This document shows positions 45,572 through 55,594 of a stretch of DNA of 64,000 nt, one piece after another. The translations under genes were made by a program, and so were the position numbers. This stretch comes from Chryseobacterium gleum (GTDB lineage: Bacteria; Bacteroidota; Bacteroidia; Flavobacteriales; Weeksellaceae). The DNA is taken from NCBI RefSeq assembly GCF_900636535.1, contig NZ_LR134289.1:2790001-2854000 (forward strand), read 5' to 3'. The notes under the pieces were generated by a model, which did no database searches, was not told the origin of the DNA, and worked only from the letters and a program-made list of their open reading frames with translations. The stretch's first letter is position 1, and each line of letters starts with the position of its first letter.

Positions 45572-46405
45572 ATGACAACAACAGACATCAAAAAAAACAT
45601 CATCCCTTATCTCGGGGAAACTGTACCGTACCTTTCCATTCCCGAAAATATTATTTATAATGGCAGCAGGATGGAAGCTGAAATTTCAGATTACGATTTC
45701 AGCAATGAAAATTTTTCAAAACTGATAAAGATATTATCTTCATTAGGAAGCTGTAACCTTTACAGAATTTTAAACACCTCCTCCACAGACCCGATTTATT
45801 TTATGGGTGAAAAGGTGAGGATAAGGCAACTTTCCTATAAAAAATCCGATTCCGCTTCCATCATCTGTGAAAGCTTCCTGGAATCCAAAAGAAAAGGTAA
45901 GTCTTCACTCCTGATGAGAGATAATCACTCCGGGGAACCACTCTACTCTTTCGAGCTTGATTATCATATCATTGCAAAAGATACGTTTAAACTTTTTTAC
46001 AAAGACTATTTCAATGATGCTCCTGTGGAATATTACGATGAAAATCTTCCCGAAGGCAGGATTATAATAGAAAATGAACATAAATTTACCGTTTTACTCA
46101 ATCCTTTTACGCCTAATCAATGTAAAGGTCATTTTGAAAACTACCCCATTGTACCTTCTGTTTTTATCATGAATTGTACGTTAAGGGAAATCCTTAATTT
46201 CATGGGAAATACCGGCACGTATGAAATAGACAATCTGGAAGGTTTTGCAAGCAAGGCTATGCCGACAGGAATAGAATACAGGATTGAAATTTCTCACCAG
46301 CAGTTTTTAAAAAATCTTATTTTTTTCAAATGTGAAATAAAAGATCTGCTGGGAACACCATATGCCATTATTATAGTCAACCTGAGATCAACTGATAAAA
46401 AATAA
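45572..46405 (+). CDS. Double-hotdog protein (FabZ/thioesterase-like)
   Basis: The protein has 277 residues without a signal peptide. The C-terminal hotdog region carries FTPNQCKGHFENYPIVPSVFIM, resembling the dehydratase motif GHFPxxPxxPGV (about 190-212). An N-terminal half (about 20-160) appears to be a second hotdog. It is probably an acyl-ACP or acyl-CoA dehydratase or thioesterase in secondary lipid or polyketide metabolism, but the catalytic pair is not clear. Confidence 0.65.
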   Translation: MTTTDIKKNIIPYLGETVPYLSIPENIIYNGSRMEAEISDYDFSNENFSKLIKILSSLGSCNLYRILNTSSTDPIYFMGEKVRIRQLSYKKSDSASIICESFLESKRKGKSSLLMRDNHSGEPLYSFELDYHIIAKDTFKLFYKDYFNDAPVEYYDENLPEGRIIIENEHKFTVLLNPFTPNQCKGHFENYPIVPSVFIMNCTLREILNFMGNTGTYEIDNLEGFASKAMPTGIEYRIEISHQQFLKNLIFFKCEIKDLLGTPYAIIIVNLRSTDKK

Positions 46406-46411
46406 ATTTCA

Positions 46412-46441
46412 CAGCCCTGTATTTAAATGCAGGGCTGCTTT
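46412..46441 (+). terminator. Terminator after the hotdog gene
   Basis: CAGCCCTG, ten-base A+T loop, CAGGGCTG, then CTTTT. Confidence 0.75.
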
Positions 46442-46519
46442 TACCACCTAAATCATTGAATTTCTAATAGCCTTTTTGTAAATTGGGCTAAAAATAAAAT
46501 ACACCAATTACTCATTGAA

Positions 46520-47296
46520 ATGGAAAAACACGCAATCTCATCAGATGGACAGAAAATTCATTATAAAGAATCAGGCAACGGAAATACAACTTTAATTTTT
46601 ATCCATGGATGGCTCGGCAACACCGAGTGGTGGGAAGGTCAGAGGAAATATTTAAAAAACCAATATCATATTGTTTTGATGGATCTTGCCGGACACGGAA
46701 AATCTGATTCATCCAGAAAAGAATGGACAAGTGCCCGATATGCCGATGATATTAAAGCCGTTGCTGATGCTGTTCATGCCCGGGAAATAATTCTTGTGGG
46801 ACATTCAATGTCCGGAGCCTATGTTTTGGAAGCTTCTTTGAAAATTCCGGCTGTAAAAGCTATAATTCTGATAGATACATTGAAAAACCTCGACGAATCA
46901 TTTACTGAGCAGCAAGCTGAAGAAGTGCTCTCTCAATACAGGAAAGACTTCAAATACACTGTGGAAAGCTTTCTGCCGCAATTTTTATTTGCAGAAGGAA
47001 CTCCACCGGATGTAAAAGAAAGAGTACAGCGCGAATTCCTTCAAAATGAACCTGAATTGGCCATCAATGCTCTGTGGCCTTTATATAAAACAGACTTCAA
47101 AACAATTGCAAAACAGATTCAGGTACCCGTTATAGCTATTAATTCAGATGCTTCTCCCACGCATTTGGAAAACAACCGGAAATATCTGAAAAACTATGAT
47201 TATGTAACCATTGAAGGCGTTGGGCATTACCCTATGCTGGAAAAGCCGGAAGAGTTTAACAGGATACTTGATCAGGTCATAAAAAGATTAGACTAA
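46520..47296 (+). CDS. Alpha/beta hydrolase
   Basis: The protein has 258 residues and is cytoplasmic. The oxyanion region FIHGWLGN is at 27-34, the nucleophile elbow GHSMSG places S96, the acid is in INSDASP and the histidine in GVGHYPMLEKP. The set is complete. The substrate is unknown. It is followed 21 nt later by DUF2200. Confidence 0.88.
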   Translation: MEKHAISSDGQKIHYKESGNGNTTLIFIHGWLGNTEWWEGQRKYLKNQYHIVLMDLAGHGKSDSSRKEWTSARYADDIKAVADAVHAREIILVGHSMSGAYVLEASLKIPAVKAIILIDTLKNLDESFTEQQAEEVLSQYRKDFKYTVESFLPQFLFAEGTPPDVKERVQREFLQNEPELAINALWPLYKTDFKTIAKQIQVPVIAINSDASPTHLENNRKYLKNYDYVTIEGVGHYPMLEKPEEFNRILDQVIKRLD

Positions 47297-47316
47297 GAAA
47301 CCAATAAACAATCAAT

Positions 47317-47670
47317 ATGCAGAATACCCGAATTTTCGCAATGCCTTTTGCAAGTGTTTATCCACATTACATTCAAAAAGCGGAAAGAAAAGGACGTACA
47401 AAATCAGAAGTTCATGAGATTATATTCTGGCTAACCGGATATAATGAAAAAGAACTTCAGGAACTATTAGATCATAAAACTGATCTGAAAACATTTTTCG
47501 AAAAAGCTCCCCGGATCAATCCGAATGTTTCACTGATCAAAGGTCTCATTTGCGGATATCGTGTGGAGGAAATTGAAGATGAACTGATGAGAAATATACG
47601 ATATCTGGATAAATTGATTGATGAGCTGGCAAAAGGAAAGAAAATGGAGAAAATATTAAGAAATGCCTGA
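47317..47670 (+). CDS. DUF2200 family protein
   Basis: The protein has 117 residues and matches DUF2200 over its length ([28 protein letters not shown] pattern, residues 5-32, then [11 protein letters not shown]). It is a small cytoplasmic protein of unknown function, probably co-transcribed with the preceding hydrolase. Confidence 0.9.
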   Translation: MQNTRIFAMPFASVYPHYIQKAERKGRTKSEVHEIIFWLTGYNEKELQELLDHKTDLKTFFEKAPRINPNVSLIKGLICGYRVEEIEDELMRNIRYLDKLIDELAKGKKMEKILRNA

Positions 47671-47836
47671 AGATAAATTCTGAATGATCTTAAAAGCGCT
47701 CTTATACACTTTATAAAACCTGAAAATTTCTTTTCCAATTCAAAAAACTTCCCGAAATTAGCGGTCTGTGCGTTAAATACTATCAATGAAATAAAAATTT
47801 AAATTACAACATACAGCAAAACTTAGTATAAGTTTT

Positions 47837-47952
47837 CTTCGGGGCAGGGTGAAATTCCCTACCGGCGGTTACAGTCCGCGACTCCCTTTTTTTGAAGGGA
47901 CTGATCTGGTGAAATTCCGGAACCGACAGTTAAAGTCTGGATGGGAGAAGAA
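47837..47952 (+). promoter_or_regulatory. FMN riboswitch (RFN element)
   Basis: All conserved blocks are visible: GGGGCAGGGTGAAATTCCC, TACCGGCGGT, AGTCCGCGA, CTGATCTGGTGAAATTCCGG, ACCGACAGT, GTCTGGATGGGAGAAG. The P1 stem pairs TCTTC (47837-47841) with GAAGA (47948-47952). It lies about 95 nt before ribB and should lower its expression when FMN is plentiful. A downstream complementary pair (GAAAATGAGAT and ATTTCATTTC) may form the expression platform. Confidence 0.97.
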
Positions 47953-48048
47953 AATGAGATGATCAGTAAGATTCCTTATGGACTCTTATTGTATCGTATT
48001 TCATTTCCATGTACCGAAGACTATTTTAACTTTTAAAAGTAAAATAAC

Positions 48049-48696
48049 ATGGAAAAATTATTGGAACAATTCGGAGCAAACTCCAGAGAACGTGTAGAAA
48101 AAGCACTTACAACGTTACAGCAGGGAAAAGGTATTCTTTTAGTAGATGATGAAAACCGCGAAAATGAAGGTGATATCATCTTTCCCGCTTCCACAATTAC
48201 AGAACAGGACATGGCGCTTCTGATCCGCGAATGCAGCGGCATCGTCTGCCTATGCATTTCTGAGGAAAAAAGCCGTCACCTCAACCTTCGTCCGATGGTG
48301 GAAACCAACAACTCAAAAAACCAGACCGCATTCACAATTTCCATTGAAGCCAGAGAAGGCGTAGAGTCCGGTGTTTCAGCCAAAGACCGTGTCACAACAA
48401 TCAGAACAGCTGTAGCATCAGATGCACAGGCAGAGCATATTGCAAGTCCTGGCCACGTTTTTCCTCTGATCGCCAGAAAAGGTGGTGTATTTGAAAGACG
48501 CGGTCATACCGAAGGCAGTGTAGATCTTGTAAAAATGGCTAATCTGGGTGACGATGCCGTACTTTGTGAACTGACAAACGAAGACGGCTCTATGGCAAGA
48601 CTTCCTGAAATTGTGGACTTTGCCAACAGAAAAGGGATGAGCGTGGTGACCATCGAAGATATTTATGCTTACCGCAAAATGGTAATGAGCAATTAA
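48049..48696 (+). CDS. ribB: 3,4-dihydroxy-2-butanone 4-phosphate synthase
   Basis: The protein has 215 residues and makes the four-carbon precursor of riboflavin from ribulose 5-phosphate. The acidic metal loop [10 protein letters not shown] is at 33-42, with [11 protein letters not shown] later. It is a stand-alone DHBP synthase without the GTP-cyclohydrolase II domain often fused as RibBA. It is controlled by the FMN riboswitch upstream and followed by a terminator. No other riboflavin genes are in the window. Confidence 0.97.
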   Translation: MEKLLEQFGANSRERVEKALTTLQQGKGILLVDDENRENEGDIIFPASTITEQDMALLIRECSGIVCLCISEEKSRHLNLRPMVETNNSKNQTAFTISIEAREGVESGVSAKDRVTTIRTAVASDAQAEHIASPGHVFPLIARKGGVFERRGHTEGSVDLVKMANLGDDAVLCELTNEDGSMARLPEIVDFANRKGMSVVTIEDIYAYRKMVMSN

Positions 48697-48722
48697 ACTT
48701 AAACATTTTTAGCGCACAGAGC

Positions 48723-48753
48723 CGCCTGTTGATATGATCAGCAGGCGGTTTTT
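48723..48753 (+). terminator. ribB terminator
   Basis: CCGCCTG-t-TGAT, short loop, ATCA-g-CAGGCGG, TTTTT (48723-48748 stem). Confidence 0.85.
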
Positions 48754-48831
48754 GCAAATATTCAATTAAAAACAAAATAAATTAACATTTGAATACTATT
48801 TTTTAATTATTTTTAACAAAAATTTCTGACT

Positions 48832-49830
48832 ATGAAAAAATCTTTACTCCTTTTATTAGGAGCATCTGCCATGTTCTCTGCGCAGATTACGCTTACAAAA
48901 GCAGCCAATGACCCTATTGCCGGGAATGTTGTTAATTACAATATTGTAAACGGAGGCGTAAATAACTCCGCAACTGGTGCTAATACAACATTTTCAAATG
49001 GAGGACTTACGATGGGAGCTTCATCACAAACAACCTATTTGACGCCAACTTCTGCTGAAATCACAACTTTTCCTGGTTCAACCATTAAAATGTTAGATGG
49101 AACAACAACTGTTTACTACAAAGCTTCTTCTACCAAACTGGAAATCACGGGAATTGTAAACCCTCAGGCCACCCTGAACTTTAGTGTGGACAACGGTACC
49201 TATATCAGTTATCCACTAACTTACGGACCTGCACAAAACGACACAGCCAAAGGAATATTTTCTTCATCTTCCGCCAACGGATTGTTCAGCGGGACAATGA
49301 CTGCCATTGCTGACGCGTATGGAACCCTGATTATAGGAAATCAAACATACAGCAACGTGCTTAGAGTAAAATATACACAGAATTTTAATCTGTATCCGTC
49401 TTTTGATGTTACTTATTCTAACTCTATAGGAACACTTACCAATACTGCTTATGCGTATTATGATGCTTCTCACAGATATGCGCTGCTAAGTTCTACAAGT
49501 GGAAATATCAGTATTCCATTGTTGAGCATTAGCCAGACAGTAGCCACTGCATTAGCTTTGAACGAAACATTCCTGTCAACCAGCAATGCCGTGAAAAAAG
49601 AAAATCTGACTGTTTATCCTAACCCTGCACAGGACTTTATTGGTTTTAAAGGAAATACGGATAATTATTCCAAAGCAAATATTTACAGTCTGGACGGAAA
49701 GCTGGTTAAAACGTCAGATATAAAATCCGGAAACGTACAGATCTCAGATCTTCCGCCAGCGTCTTACTTCATTGAGATCAGTGGAAAAAATACTACAGAC
49801 ACCAAAAATACAAAATTCATCAAGAAATAA
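48832..49830 (+). CDS. T9SS-exported surface protein
   Basis: The protein has 332 residues. A signal peptide covers about 1-18 (ending MFSAQ). A serine/threonine/asparagine-rich beta domain (20-255) follows. A C-terminal type IX sorting domain (about 258-332) starts LTVYPNPAQDFIGF and ends TKFIKK. It is exported and probably attached to the surface. The function of the N-terminal domain is unknown. Confidence 0.85.
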   Translation: MKKSLLLLLGASAMFSAQITLTKAANDPIAGNVVNYNIVNGGVNNSATGANTTFSNGGLTMGASSQTTYLTPTSAEITTFPGSTIKMLDGTTTVYYKASSTKLEITGIVNPQATLNFSVDNGTYISYPLTYGPAQNDTAKGIFSSSSANGLFSGTMTAIADAYGTLIIGNQTYSNVLRVKYTQNFNLYPSFDVTYSNSIGTLTNTAYAYYDASHRYALLSSTSGNISIPLLSISQTVATALALNETFLSTSNAVKKENLTVYPNPAQDFIGFKGNTDNYSKANIYSLDGKLVKTSDIKSGNVQISDLPPASYFIEISGKNTTDTKNTKFIKK

Positions 49831-49837
49831 TAAAGCA

Positions 49838-49872
49838 AAATCCCCGCTCCTACAAGTGAGCGGGGATTTCTT
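49838..49872. terminator. Bidirectional terminator
   Basis: AAATCCCCGCTC, eight-base loop, GAGCGGGGATTT (49838-49869), between the T9SS gene and the convergent TonB-type receptor. Confidence 0.85.
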
Positions 49873-49892
49873 ATTAACATTCAAATGAGCAT

Positions 49893-51977
49893 CTAAAAAG
49901 TTGCTGCAGGGGCTGTTTCATTATTAAGCTTTCGCTGGATATCGGTCTTTTTTCCTTTGGAGAAATCGTAACTCAGCCCTAATACAAACATAGATTTATT
50001 ATTCATAATCTGAGTATGAACTCTGTAATCTACCAGACTTTCCGGTAGACTTTTCGTTTTATATTCCGAAGGCATTCCTATCCAATACATTCCTGTGGAA
50101 AATGTCCAGTTTCTATGTTTGTAACTGACAAAAATATTATTCTGGTTTTCATTCGTATTCAGGAAAGCACCGCTAAGGCTGTACACCGGAATATTAATCT
50201 GATATTGAACAGAAAAAGATTTATACTCCGAAGAAACTACAAAATAATTTCCTAAATAATCATTTTTAATTAAAGCACCGCTACTTGTTCTCACAGTTTC
50301 AGAAGTAGGCGTGATCACAGCTTTTACTACAAGCAGATTGTTTCCGAAAGGTTTATAAGATCCTGTAAGCTGTACACCATACCGCTGTCCTTTTTTACCA
50401 TTCTCATAAGTAAGTGCATAGCCTCCCAACACATCATCCTGAACATAATACTGATTGATTATCCTGTTGGTATAACGGTAAAATAATCCCGCATTAAAAT
50501 CAAAATATTTATTGTTAAAAGAATAGGTCAGGTTATTGGAAAATACCTGTTGAGATTCTAAGAAAGGATTTCCTCTCTGAACAACATTGGGTGCCAATTG
50601 TACCACATTGCTGCTTAAAGCATTACTCCACGGGCTCACCGGATTGTAACCGGATGTAAAGCGAAGATTCTGATTGCTTTTAATCTGATACGCTAAAATA
50701 ACCTTTGGAGTAAAAGTCCACTCATCAAAAGTATTTTCTGCACTTTTATTGTGAATATTCGTAAGACCTGCACCGATACGATAGCTGAATTGATCAACTT
50801 TTCCCGAAAATTCAGTATAAAAATACTGCTCCAGATAATTAACACTGTATTGGGAATATCCGGCAAGGTTATTCAGATCGTTGGAAATGGAAGACCTTGA
50901 AATACGATATCCGGATGAAAGCTTTCCTGCTTTGAAATCATGAGTATGGGCCAGCTCTCCTACCAGGCTCGTCTGCTTTGCTTTAAGCATCATATCATTA
51001 TCATACACCGACAGACCTGAACCTACAATCCACTCGCTGGCTGTTTCGGAAGTATTGGTAGTATAGTGAGATCCTACTACGTTAATGCTCAGCTCATCTT
51101 TTTCCCCAATCTTTTTCGAATAGTAAAGATCCAGCTTGGGAATTACATAATCTGAGCCATTATTTTTAAACATTGCATGTTCCTCTTTCAGGGCATCTTC
51201 AGTAAATACACTCTGCCCTGTTCCTTTTGAAAACCTGCTGAAAATATCCATATTCAACTTTACCTGAAAAGCATAATCATCAGGAACGAGCCTGGTGTAA
51301 CGCAAGGCGATATTCTGGAAAGTATAGCCGAAATGATCCTTCCTGTTTTCGTCTGAACGGTAATGTTTACCGTTCAGCTGATAATCATAGATACTGTTTA
51401 CCCTTCTGTCGTTATAGTCCCTCAGATTCACGGAATATTCCAACCCGAAATTATTTTTCCCTTTTGTATAATTGGCATAGGCAGATCCATTCACAAAACC
51501 AGTATCCAAAGCTGTGGAAACGTCAGCTCCAAAAACATATCCTGTTTCCGTAGACCTTGTCAGAATATTCACTACAGTATCAGCTCGTGTTGCCCATCTT
51601 GCCGGCGGTATATCATAATACTCCACCTTTATTACTTCACTGGGCGCCACACTCCGGATCTGCATATCCGTAGCTTCAATTCCGTTGATAAGAAATAATG
51701 TTGTTCCTCCTTTTGTACTGGTAATCGTATTCGCTACCGGATCCAGTTGTAACTCCGGAAGAGTACGAAGCAGATCTTTTGCGTACCGGGCTTTCTCAAG
51801 AGCCTCTTTATCAAAGGTATAAACCGCTTTATCCGCAAACTGTTTTTTCCGCTGAGATTTTAAAATAACTTCCTGAATTTCTTTGGTAGCCGCCATATCA
51901 GCCGTATCACTTTTCTTCTCCTGAGAGAATATGAAAGCTCCACAAAGGAAGAAAATGGTATATATAGTTTTTTTCAT
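49893..51977 (-). CDS. TonB-dependent-receptor-like outer-membrane beta-barrel protein
   Basis: The protein has 694 residues. A signal peptide (about 1-18, ending FIFSQ) and a short linker (EIQEVILKSQ) precede a plug-like domain at about 45-145 (LLRTLPELQL, TLFLINGIEA). A large barrel of about 540 residues rich in aromatic strands follows, with the C-terminus ending in the usual family style. It belongs to the outer-membrane beta-barrel family related to TonB receptors but lacks a carboxypeptidase-like N-domain. The substrate is unknown. Confidence 0.85.
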   Translation of the reverse strand: MKKTIYTIFFLCGAFIFSQEKKSDTADMAATKEIQEVILKSQRKKQFADKAVYTFDKEALEKARYAKDLLRTLPELQLDPVANTITSTKGGTTLFLINGIEATDMQIRSVAPSEVIKVEYYDIPPARWATRADTVVNILTRSTETGYVFGADVSTALDTGFVNGSAYANYTKGKNNFGLEYSVNLRDYNDRRVNSIYDYQLNGKHYRSDENRKDHFGYTFQNIALRYTRLVPDDYAFQVKLNMDIFSRFSKGTGQSVFTEDALKEEHAMFKNNGSDYVIPKLDLYYSKKIGEKDELSINVVGSHYTTNTSETASEWIVGSGLSVYDNDMMLKAKQTSLVGELAHTHDFKAGKLSSGYRISRSSISNDLNNLAGYSQYSVNYLEQYFYTEFSGKVDQFSYRIGAGLTNIHNKSAENTFDEWTFTPKVILAYQIKSNQNLRFTSGYNPVSPWSNALSSNVVQLAPNVVQRGNPFLESQQVFSNNLTYSFNNKYFDFNAGLFYRYTNRIINQYYVQDDVLGGYALTYENGKKGQRYGVQLTGSYKPFGNNLLVVKAVITPTSETVRTSSGALIKNDYLGNYFVVSSEYKSFSVQYQINIPVYSLSGAFLNTNENQNNIFVSYKHRNWTFSTGMYWIGMPSEYKTKSLPESLVDYRVHTQIMNNKSMFVLGLSYDFSKGKKTDIQRKLNNETAPAATF

Positions 51978-52140
51978 TTCTGAAGATGAATTGTACCATT
52001 AAAACAACCCATCTCTTATGTTTATTACATTGATAACAACTCATTAAAAAAATATTCATAATTTCATTTAAATTTTAATTATTATGTTAAATTCAGCCCG
52101 TTTTTTGCTGATTATTCGTTACACTGCAAAATATAAAGTC

Positions 52141-52893
52141 ATGAAAAAGTTACTTATATTAATTCCGTGCTTTCTGTTTTCCGAATTGGAGGCACAGGAA
52201 ATCCCCAACAGTTCGGCAGAAAAGATGAATATCATCAAAACCAATGTCACGGCGTATGCATTCAGAAATATCAATCTGTCTTATGAACGGGCCATCAACC
52301 AGTGGTTTTCTGTGAATATCGGTTTTGGAACTATGCCGGAAGGAAAAGTGCCTTTCATTAATACTTTTCTGAAAGATGAAGATGAGAAAAGATTCCAGAA
52401 TCTTAGAGTAAAAGCAACCAATTTCACCATTGAACCAAGATTTTACATCGGTAAAGGATATGGCAAAGGATTTTATTTTGCGCCTTATTACCGTTACTCC
52501 AGCGTCACTTCCAATACTTTTGATTTTTATTATGATTATAAGGGTCCGGGTGGGGTTACCTACCAGATCCCTATTAAAGGCCAGGGAGATACCAAAGGAA
52601 ACAGCGGCGGACTGATGGTTGGAGTACAATTCTTTTTGACAAGAAGTCAGAATCTTGTGCTTGACTTCTGGATTGCCGGAGCCCATTACGGAAGTGGAAA
52701 AGGGGATTTTACCATGACCTCAGATTATGTATTGACTCCTGATATGCAGGCTCAGCTTAAAAAGGAAATTGAAAACCTTGATATTCCGTTTGTAAAATAT
52801 ACAGTAGAAACCAATGCCAATGGAGCCAGAATAAAAGTTGACGGTCCCTGGGCAGGTTTCAGAAGCGGACTTTCGATAGGATACAGATTTTAA
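52141..52893 (+). CDS. DUF3575-like outer-membrane barrel
   Basis: The protein has 250 residues from the ATG at 52141, which restores a signal peptide (MKKLLILIPCFLFSELEAQ). An earlier reading from 52084 would bury it. The mature part starts with KTNVTAYAFRNINLSYERAI and then NFTIEPRFYIGKG, fitting DUF3575/OmpA-barrel-like proteins, and ends in GYRF, a barrel C-terminus with a final phenylalanine. Confidence 0.75.
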   Translation: MKKLLILIPCFLFSELEAQEIPNSSAEKMNIIKTNVTAYAFRNINLSYERAINQWFSVNIGFGTMPEGKVPFINTFLKDEDEKRFQNLRVKATNFTIEPRFYIGKGYGKGFYFAPYYRYSSVTSNTFDFYYDYKGPGGVTYQIPIKGQGDTKGNSGGLMVGVQFFLTRSQNLVLDFWIAGAHYGSGKGDFTMTSDYVLTPDMQAQLKKEIENLDIPFVKYTVETNANGARIKVDGPWAGFRSGLSIGYRF

Positions 52894-52913
52894 ATATACC
52901 ATGTATAATATAT

Positions 52914-52945
52914 AAACCGTTCTATATCAGTACGGTTTATTTTTT
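52914..52945 (+). terminator. Terminator after the DUF3575 gene
   Basis: AAACCGT, eleven-base loop, ACGGTTT, T-run. The preceding TAATATATAAACCGTTCTA is identical to the groL 3' UTR. Confidence 0.8.
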
Positions 52946-52995
52946 TTCTGAAATTTGTATCTTGAATCCCATAAAAAACTTTCTGGAATTATACT

Positions 52996-54288
52996 ATGAA
53001 CTCGACCTCAATCACCACCGGCCAAAGAATCAAGGCTATCATAGGCGGATCTATCGGAAATCTTGTTGAGTGGTACGACTGGTATGCGTATGCTGCCTTT
53101 GCCATTTATTTTTCTCATTCCTTTTTCCCGGATTCTGACCTTAATGCACAACTGATGAATACTGCTGGAATATTTGCAGTAGGTTTTCTCATGAGGCCAA
53201 TCGGCGGCTGGATGTTCGGGAGTATTGCAGATAAGATAGGAAGAAAAAAAGCCATGACGCTTTCCGTTCTGCTGATGTCTTTCGGATCATTACTGATAGC
53301 GCTTACTCCAACTTACGAATCTATAGGCATTCTGGCTCCTTTATTACTTTTACTCGCAAGACTGCTTCAGGGCTTAAGTGTTGGTGGAGAATACGGAGTC
53401 TCCGCAACTTACCTCAGCGAAATGGCTACACAGGATAGAAGAGGATTTTATTCAAGTTTTCAATATGTCACTTTAATTGGCGGTCAGCTGATTGCTTTAG
53501 GAATTCAGCTTATTTTGCAGAAATTGCTGCTGACAGAGTCCCAGCTTGAAGAATGGGGCTGGAGAATCCCTTTTGTGATCGGGGCTATGCTTTCTATTAT
53601 CGCATTGTATCTTCGGGCTAACCTCCATGAAACCGAAGCTTTTGAAAATAAAAAAGAAGTGAGTGAAAAGAAAAAAGGAACGGTAAAGGAGTTACTGAAA
53701 CACCCCAAAGCTTTACTTACTGTTGTAGGTCTTACATTAGGAGGAACACTGGCATTTTATACCTACACCACTTATATGCAGAAATTTTTAGTGAATACCG
53801 TGCATCTTACTAAGGAAGAGTCTACACTGGTCTCTTTTATTTCCTTATTTATATTTGCCTGCCTTCAGCCTGTATTTGGAGCACTTTCGGACAAAATAGG
53901 AAGAAGACCGCTCCTTTTAGGATTTGGAATACTGGGAACTTTATGTACGGTTCCGCTGCTTACAGCCCTCAGCACTACCACTTCAATATGGAGTGCATTT
54001 TTCCTGATCATGGCTGCATTAATTATTGTAAGCGGCTATACTTCCATCAACGCAGTAGTAAAAGCAGAACTTTTCCCTTCTGAAATCCGTGCACTTGGCG
54101 TAGGTCTTCCTTATGCTATTACCGTGGCAGTATTTGGAGGAACTGCAGAATATATTGCACTTTGGTTTAAGAAAATTGGTTCTGAAGAGTATTTTTACTG
54201 GTACATTACCGGATGTATTCTCTTTTCGCTTATTGTTTATATCGGAATGAAGGATACTAAAAAGATCTCTACCCTGGATAAGGATTAA
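52996..54288 (+). CDS. MFS metabolite:H+ symporter, KgtP-like
   Basis: The protein has 430 residues and 12 transmembrane helices. It is of the metabolite:H+ symporter type: GNLVEWYDWYAYAAFAIYF near residue 20, GGWMFGSIADKIGRKK in the loop after TM2-3, GLSVGGEYG in TM4, and a second signature DKIGRRP in the TM8-9 loop. The group includes 2-oxoglutarate and other carboxylate permeases. The substrate is inferred as a carboxylate; proline/betaine is not excluded. Confidence 0.88.
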   Translation: MNSTSITTGQRIKAIIGGSIGNLVEWYDWYAYAAFAIYFSHSFFPDSDLNAQLMNTAGIFAVGFLMRPIGGWMFGSIADKIGRKKAMTLSVLLMSFGSLLIALTPTYESIGILAPLLLLLARLLQGLSVGGEYGVSATYLSEMATQDRRGFYSSFQYVTLIGGQLIALGIQLILQKLLLTESQLEEWGWRIPFVIGAMLSIIALYLRANLHETEAFENKKEVSEKKKGTVKELLKHPKALLTVVGLTLGGTLAFYTYTTYMQKFLVNTVHLTKEESTLVSFISLFIFACLQPVFGALSDKIGRRPLLLGFGILGTLCTVPLLTALSTTTSIWSAFFLIMAALIIVSGYTSINAVVKAELFPSEIRALGVGLPYAITVAVFGGTAEYIALWFKKIGSEEYFYWYITGCILFSLIVYIGMKDTKKISTLDKD

Positions 54289-54307
54289 AATTTCAGAGCT
54301 TTATAAA

Positions 54308-54340
54308 AAATAGCGCCGCAGGTTCTCTGCGGCGCTATTT
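54308..54340. terminator. Strong bidirectional terminator
   Basis: AAATAGCGCCGCAG, loop GTTCT, CTGCGGCGCTATTT: a 14-bp perfect stem between convergent genes. Confidence 0.9.
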
Positions 54341-54345
54341 CTATT

Positions 54346-54561
54346 TTAATGATAGGCCTGTTTAAATTTTTCAATCATACTGTCCAGATTATGACGCTGG
54401 ACATATATGCTTTTTACCTCCTGATATCTTGGCGATTTATAGAAAACCTCATGGAAATCCATACTGCCGTTTCCTACTTTTACTACTTTCTGTACTTCAA
54501 TATTCAACTTTCTCAATTCGTCTTTGAAGACTTTAAATTCATCTTGGATACTACTGCTCAT
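54346..54561 (-). CDS. Small hypothetical protein
   Basis: The protein has 71 residues from the ATG at 54561 (MSSSIQDEFKVFKDELRKL). An in-frame ATG at 54594 would add 11 residues but sits within 10 nt of a -7-like TATTTG. It is acidic-helical, then KVGNGSMDFHEVFYKSPRYQEV. No family is recognised. It is closed by the strong convergent terminator. Confidence 0.6.
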   Translation of the reverse strand: MSSSIQDEFKVFKDELRKLNIEVQKVVKVGNGSMDFHEVFYKSPRYQEVKSIYVQRHNLDSMIEKFKQAYH

Positions 54562-54779
54562 TAATATTTTTGATTTTTTAGTTAAAAATTCCATTTACCC
54601 CTTCAAATATTAGGGGTAACTTCTCAAATTCCGAATAAAGTTAGTAAATTTATTAACACAAAGTAACACTTTTACAATATTTTATCATTTTTTTTACAGA
54701 TTGTCAGTTAATAATATTCGATTAATACATATTTCGTATTTTTAGCTTTATAAAAAATTGCAACAACATTATACAAACC

Positions 54780-55454
54780 ATGATTATTAAAGCATTTTTC
54801 TCATTATTCTTTTTAACAATGCTCACTTTTCTGCACGGTCAGAAAATGGAATTCAAAGCACCGGATTATGCTGCCATTCAAAAAAATATTGAAGATAAAA
54901 ACTCGGAATTCTACTATCCGAAACTTTTAAAGAGATTAAAACAGAATGATACGCTTCTTACAGGCAGCCAATATCGTCATCTGTATTTCGGCTATACCTT
55001 TCAAAAAGAATATCATCCCTATAAGATCGGCAAGAAAGCAGAAGAAGTAGCCAAATATTATCGTGGTGAAGGTATTTCACAAAAAGATCTCTCAAAAGGA
55101 ATCAAACTGTTTTTGGATGCTTTGGATGAAAATCCGCTGGATCTGCGTGCAATGAATTATCTTGCTTATCTGTATCACTTAAACAATGATGACGCCACTG
55201 CTGAAAAAATTGCTGGGAATTTTCACGGCTTATTAAACGCTATTCTGACTTCCGGTGATGGATTGACATGTGAAACAGGCTTTCATGTTATTTCTGTAAC
55301 TGATGAATATGTATTGCTCAACAGGTTCCAGATGGAGACCCAATCACAAAGCCTTAAAGGAAAATGCGATTATCAGGAGTTTGAAAAAGGTAAATATAAA
55401 GTGCCGGGATTTTATTTTGACATCAGCAGATTCTATGGAAGAATATTAGATTAA
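54780..55454 (+). CDS. DUF4919 family secreted protein
   Basis: The protein has 224 residues with a signal peptide (about 1-20, ending LHGQ). The start PDYAAIQKNIEDKNSEFYYP and the YRHLYFGYTFQ segment match DUF4919, followed by TPR-like helices (about 100-150, ENPLDLRAMNYLAYLYH). The function is unknown; it is probably periplasmic. Confidence 0.85.
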   Translation: MIIKAFFSLFFLTMLTFLHGQKMEFKAPDYAAIQKNIEDKNSEFYYPKLLKRLKQNDTLLTGSQYRHLYFGYTFQKEYHPYKIGKKAEEVAKYYRGEGISQKDLSKGIKLFLDALDENPLDLRAMNYLAYLYHLNNDDATAEKIAGNFHGLLNAILTSGDGLTCETGFHVISVTDEYVLLNRFQMETQSQSLKGKCDYQEFEKGKYKVPGFYFDISRFYGRILD

Positions 55455-55594
55455 CAGGATTCATTGTTAATAATTTTTATTATTGAATAATACGAGCCAT
55501 TAATTTTTATAAAATAAATTCCATATGGTTTTGCCCTGAATATAAGGGTTTCGGAGAAGGAGAAATATTTTTTTTCATAAAAAATAAATTTTTG

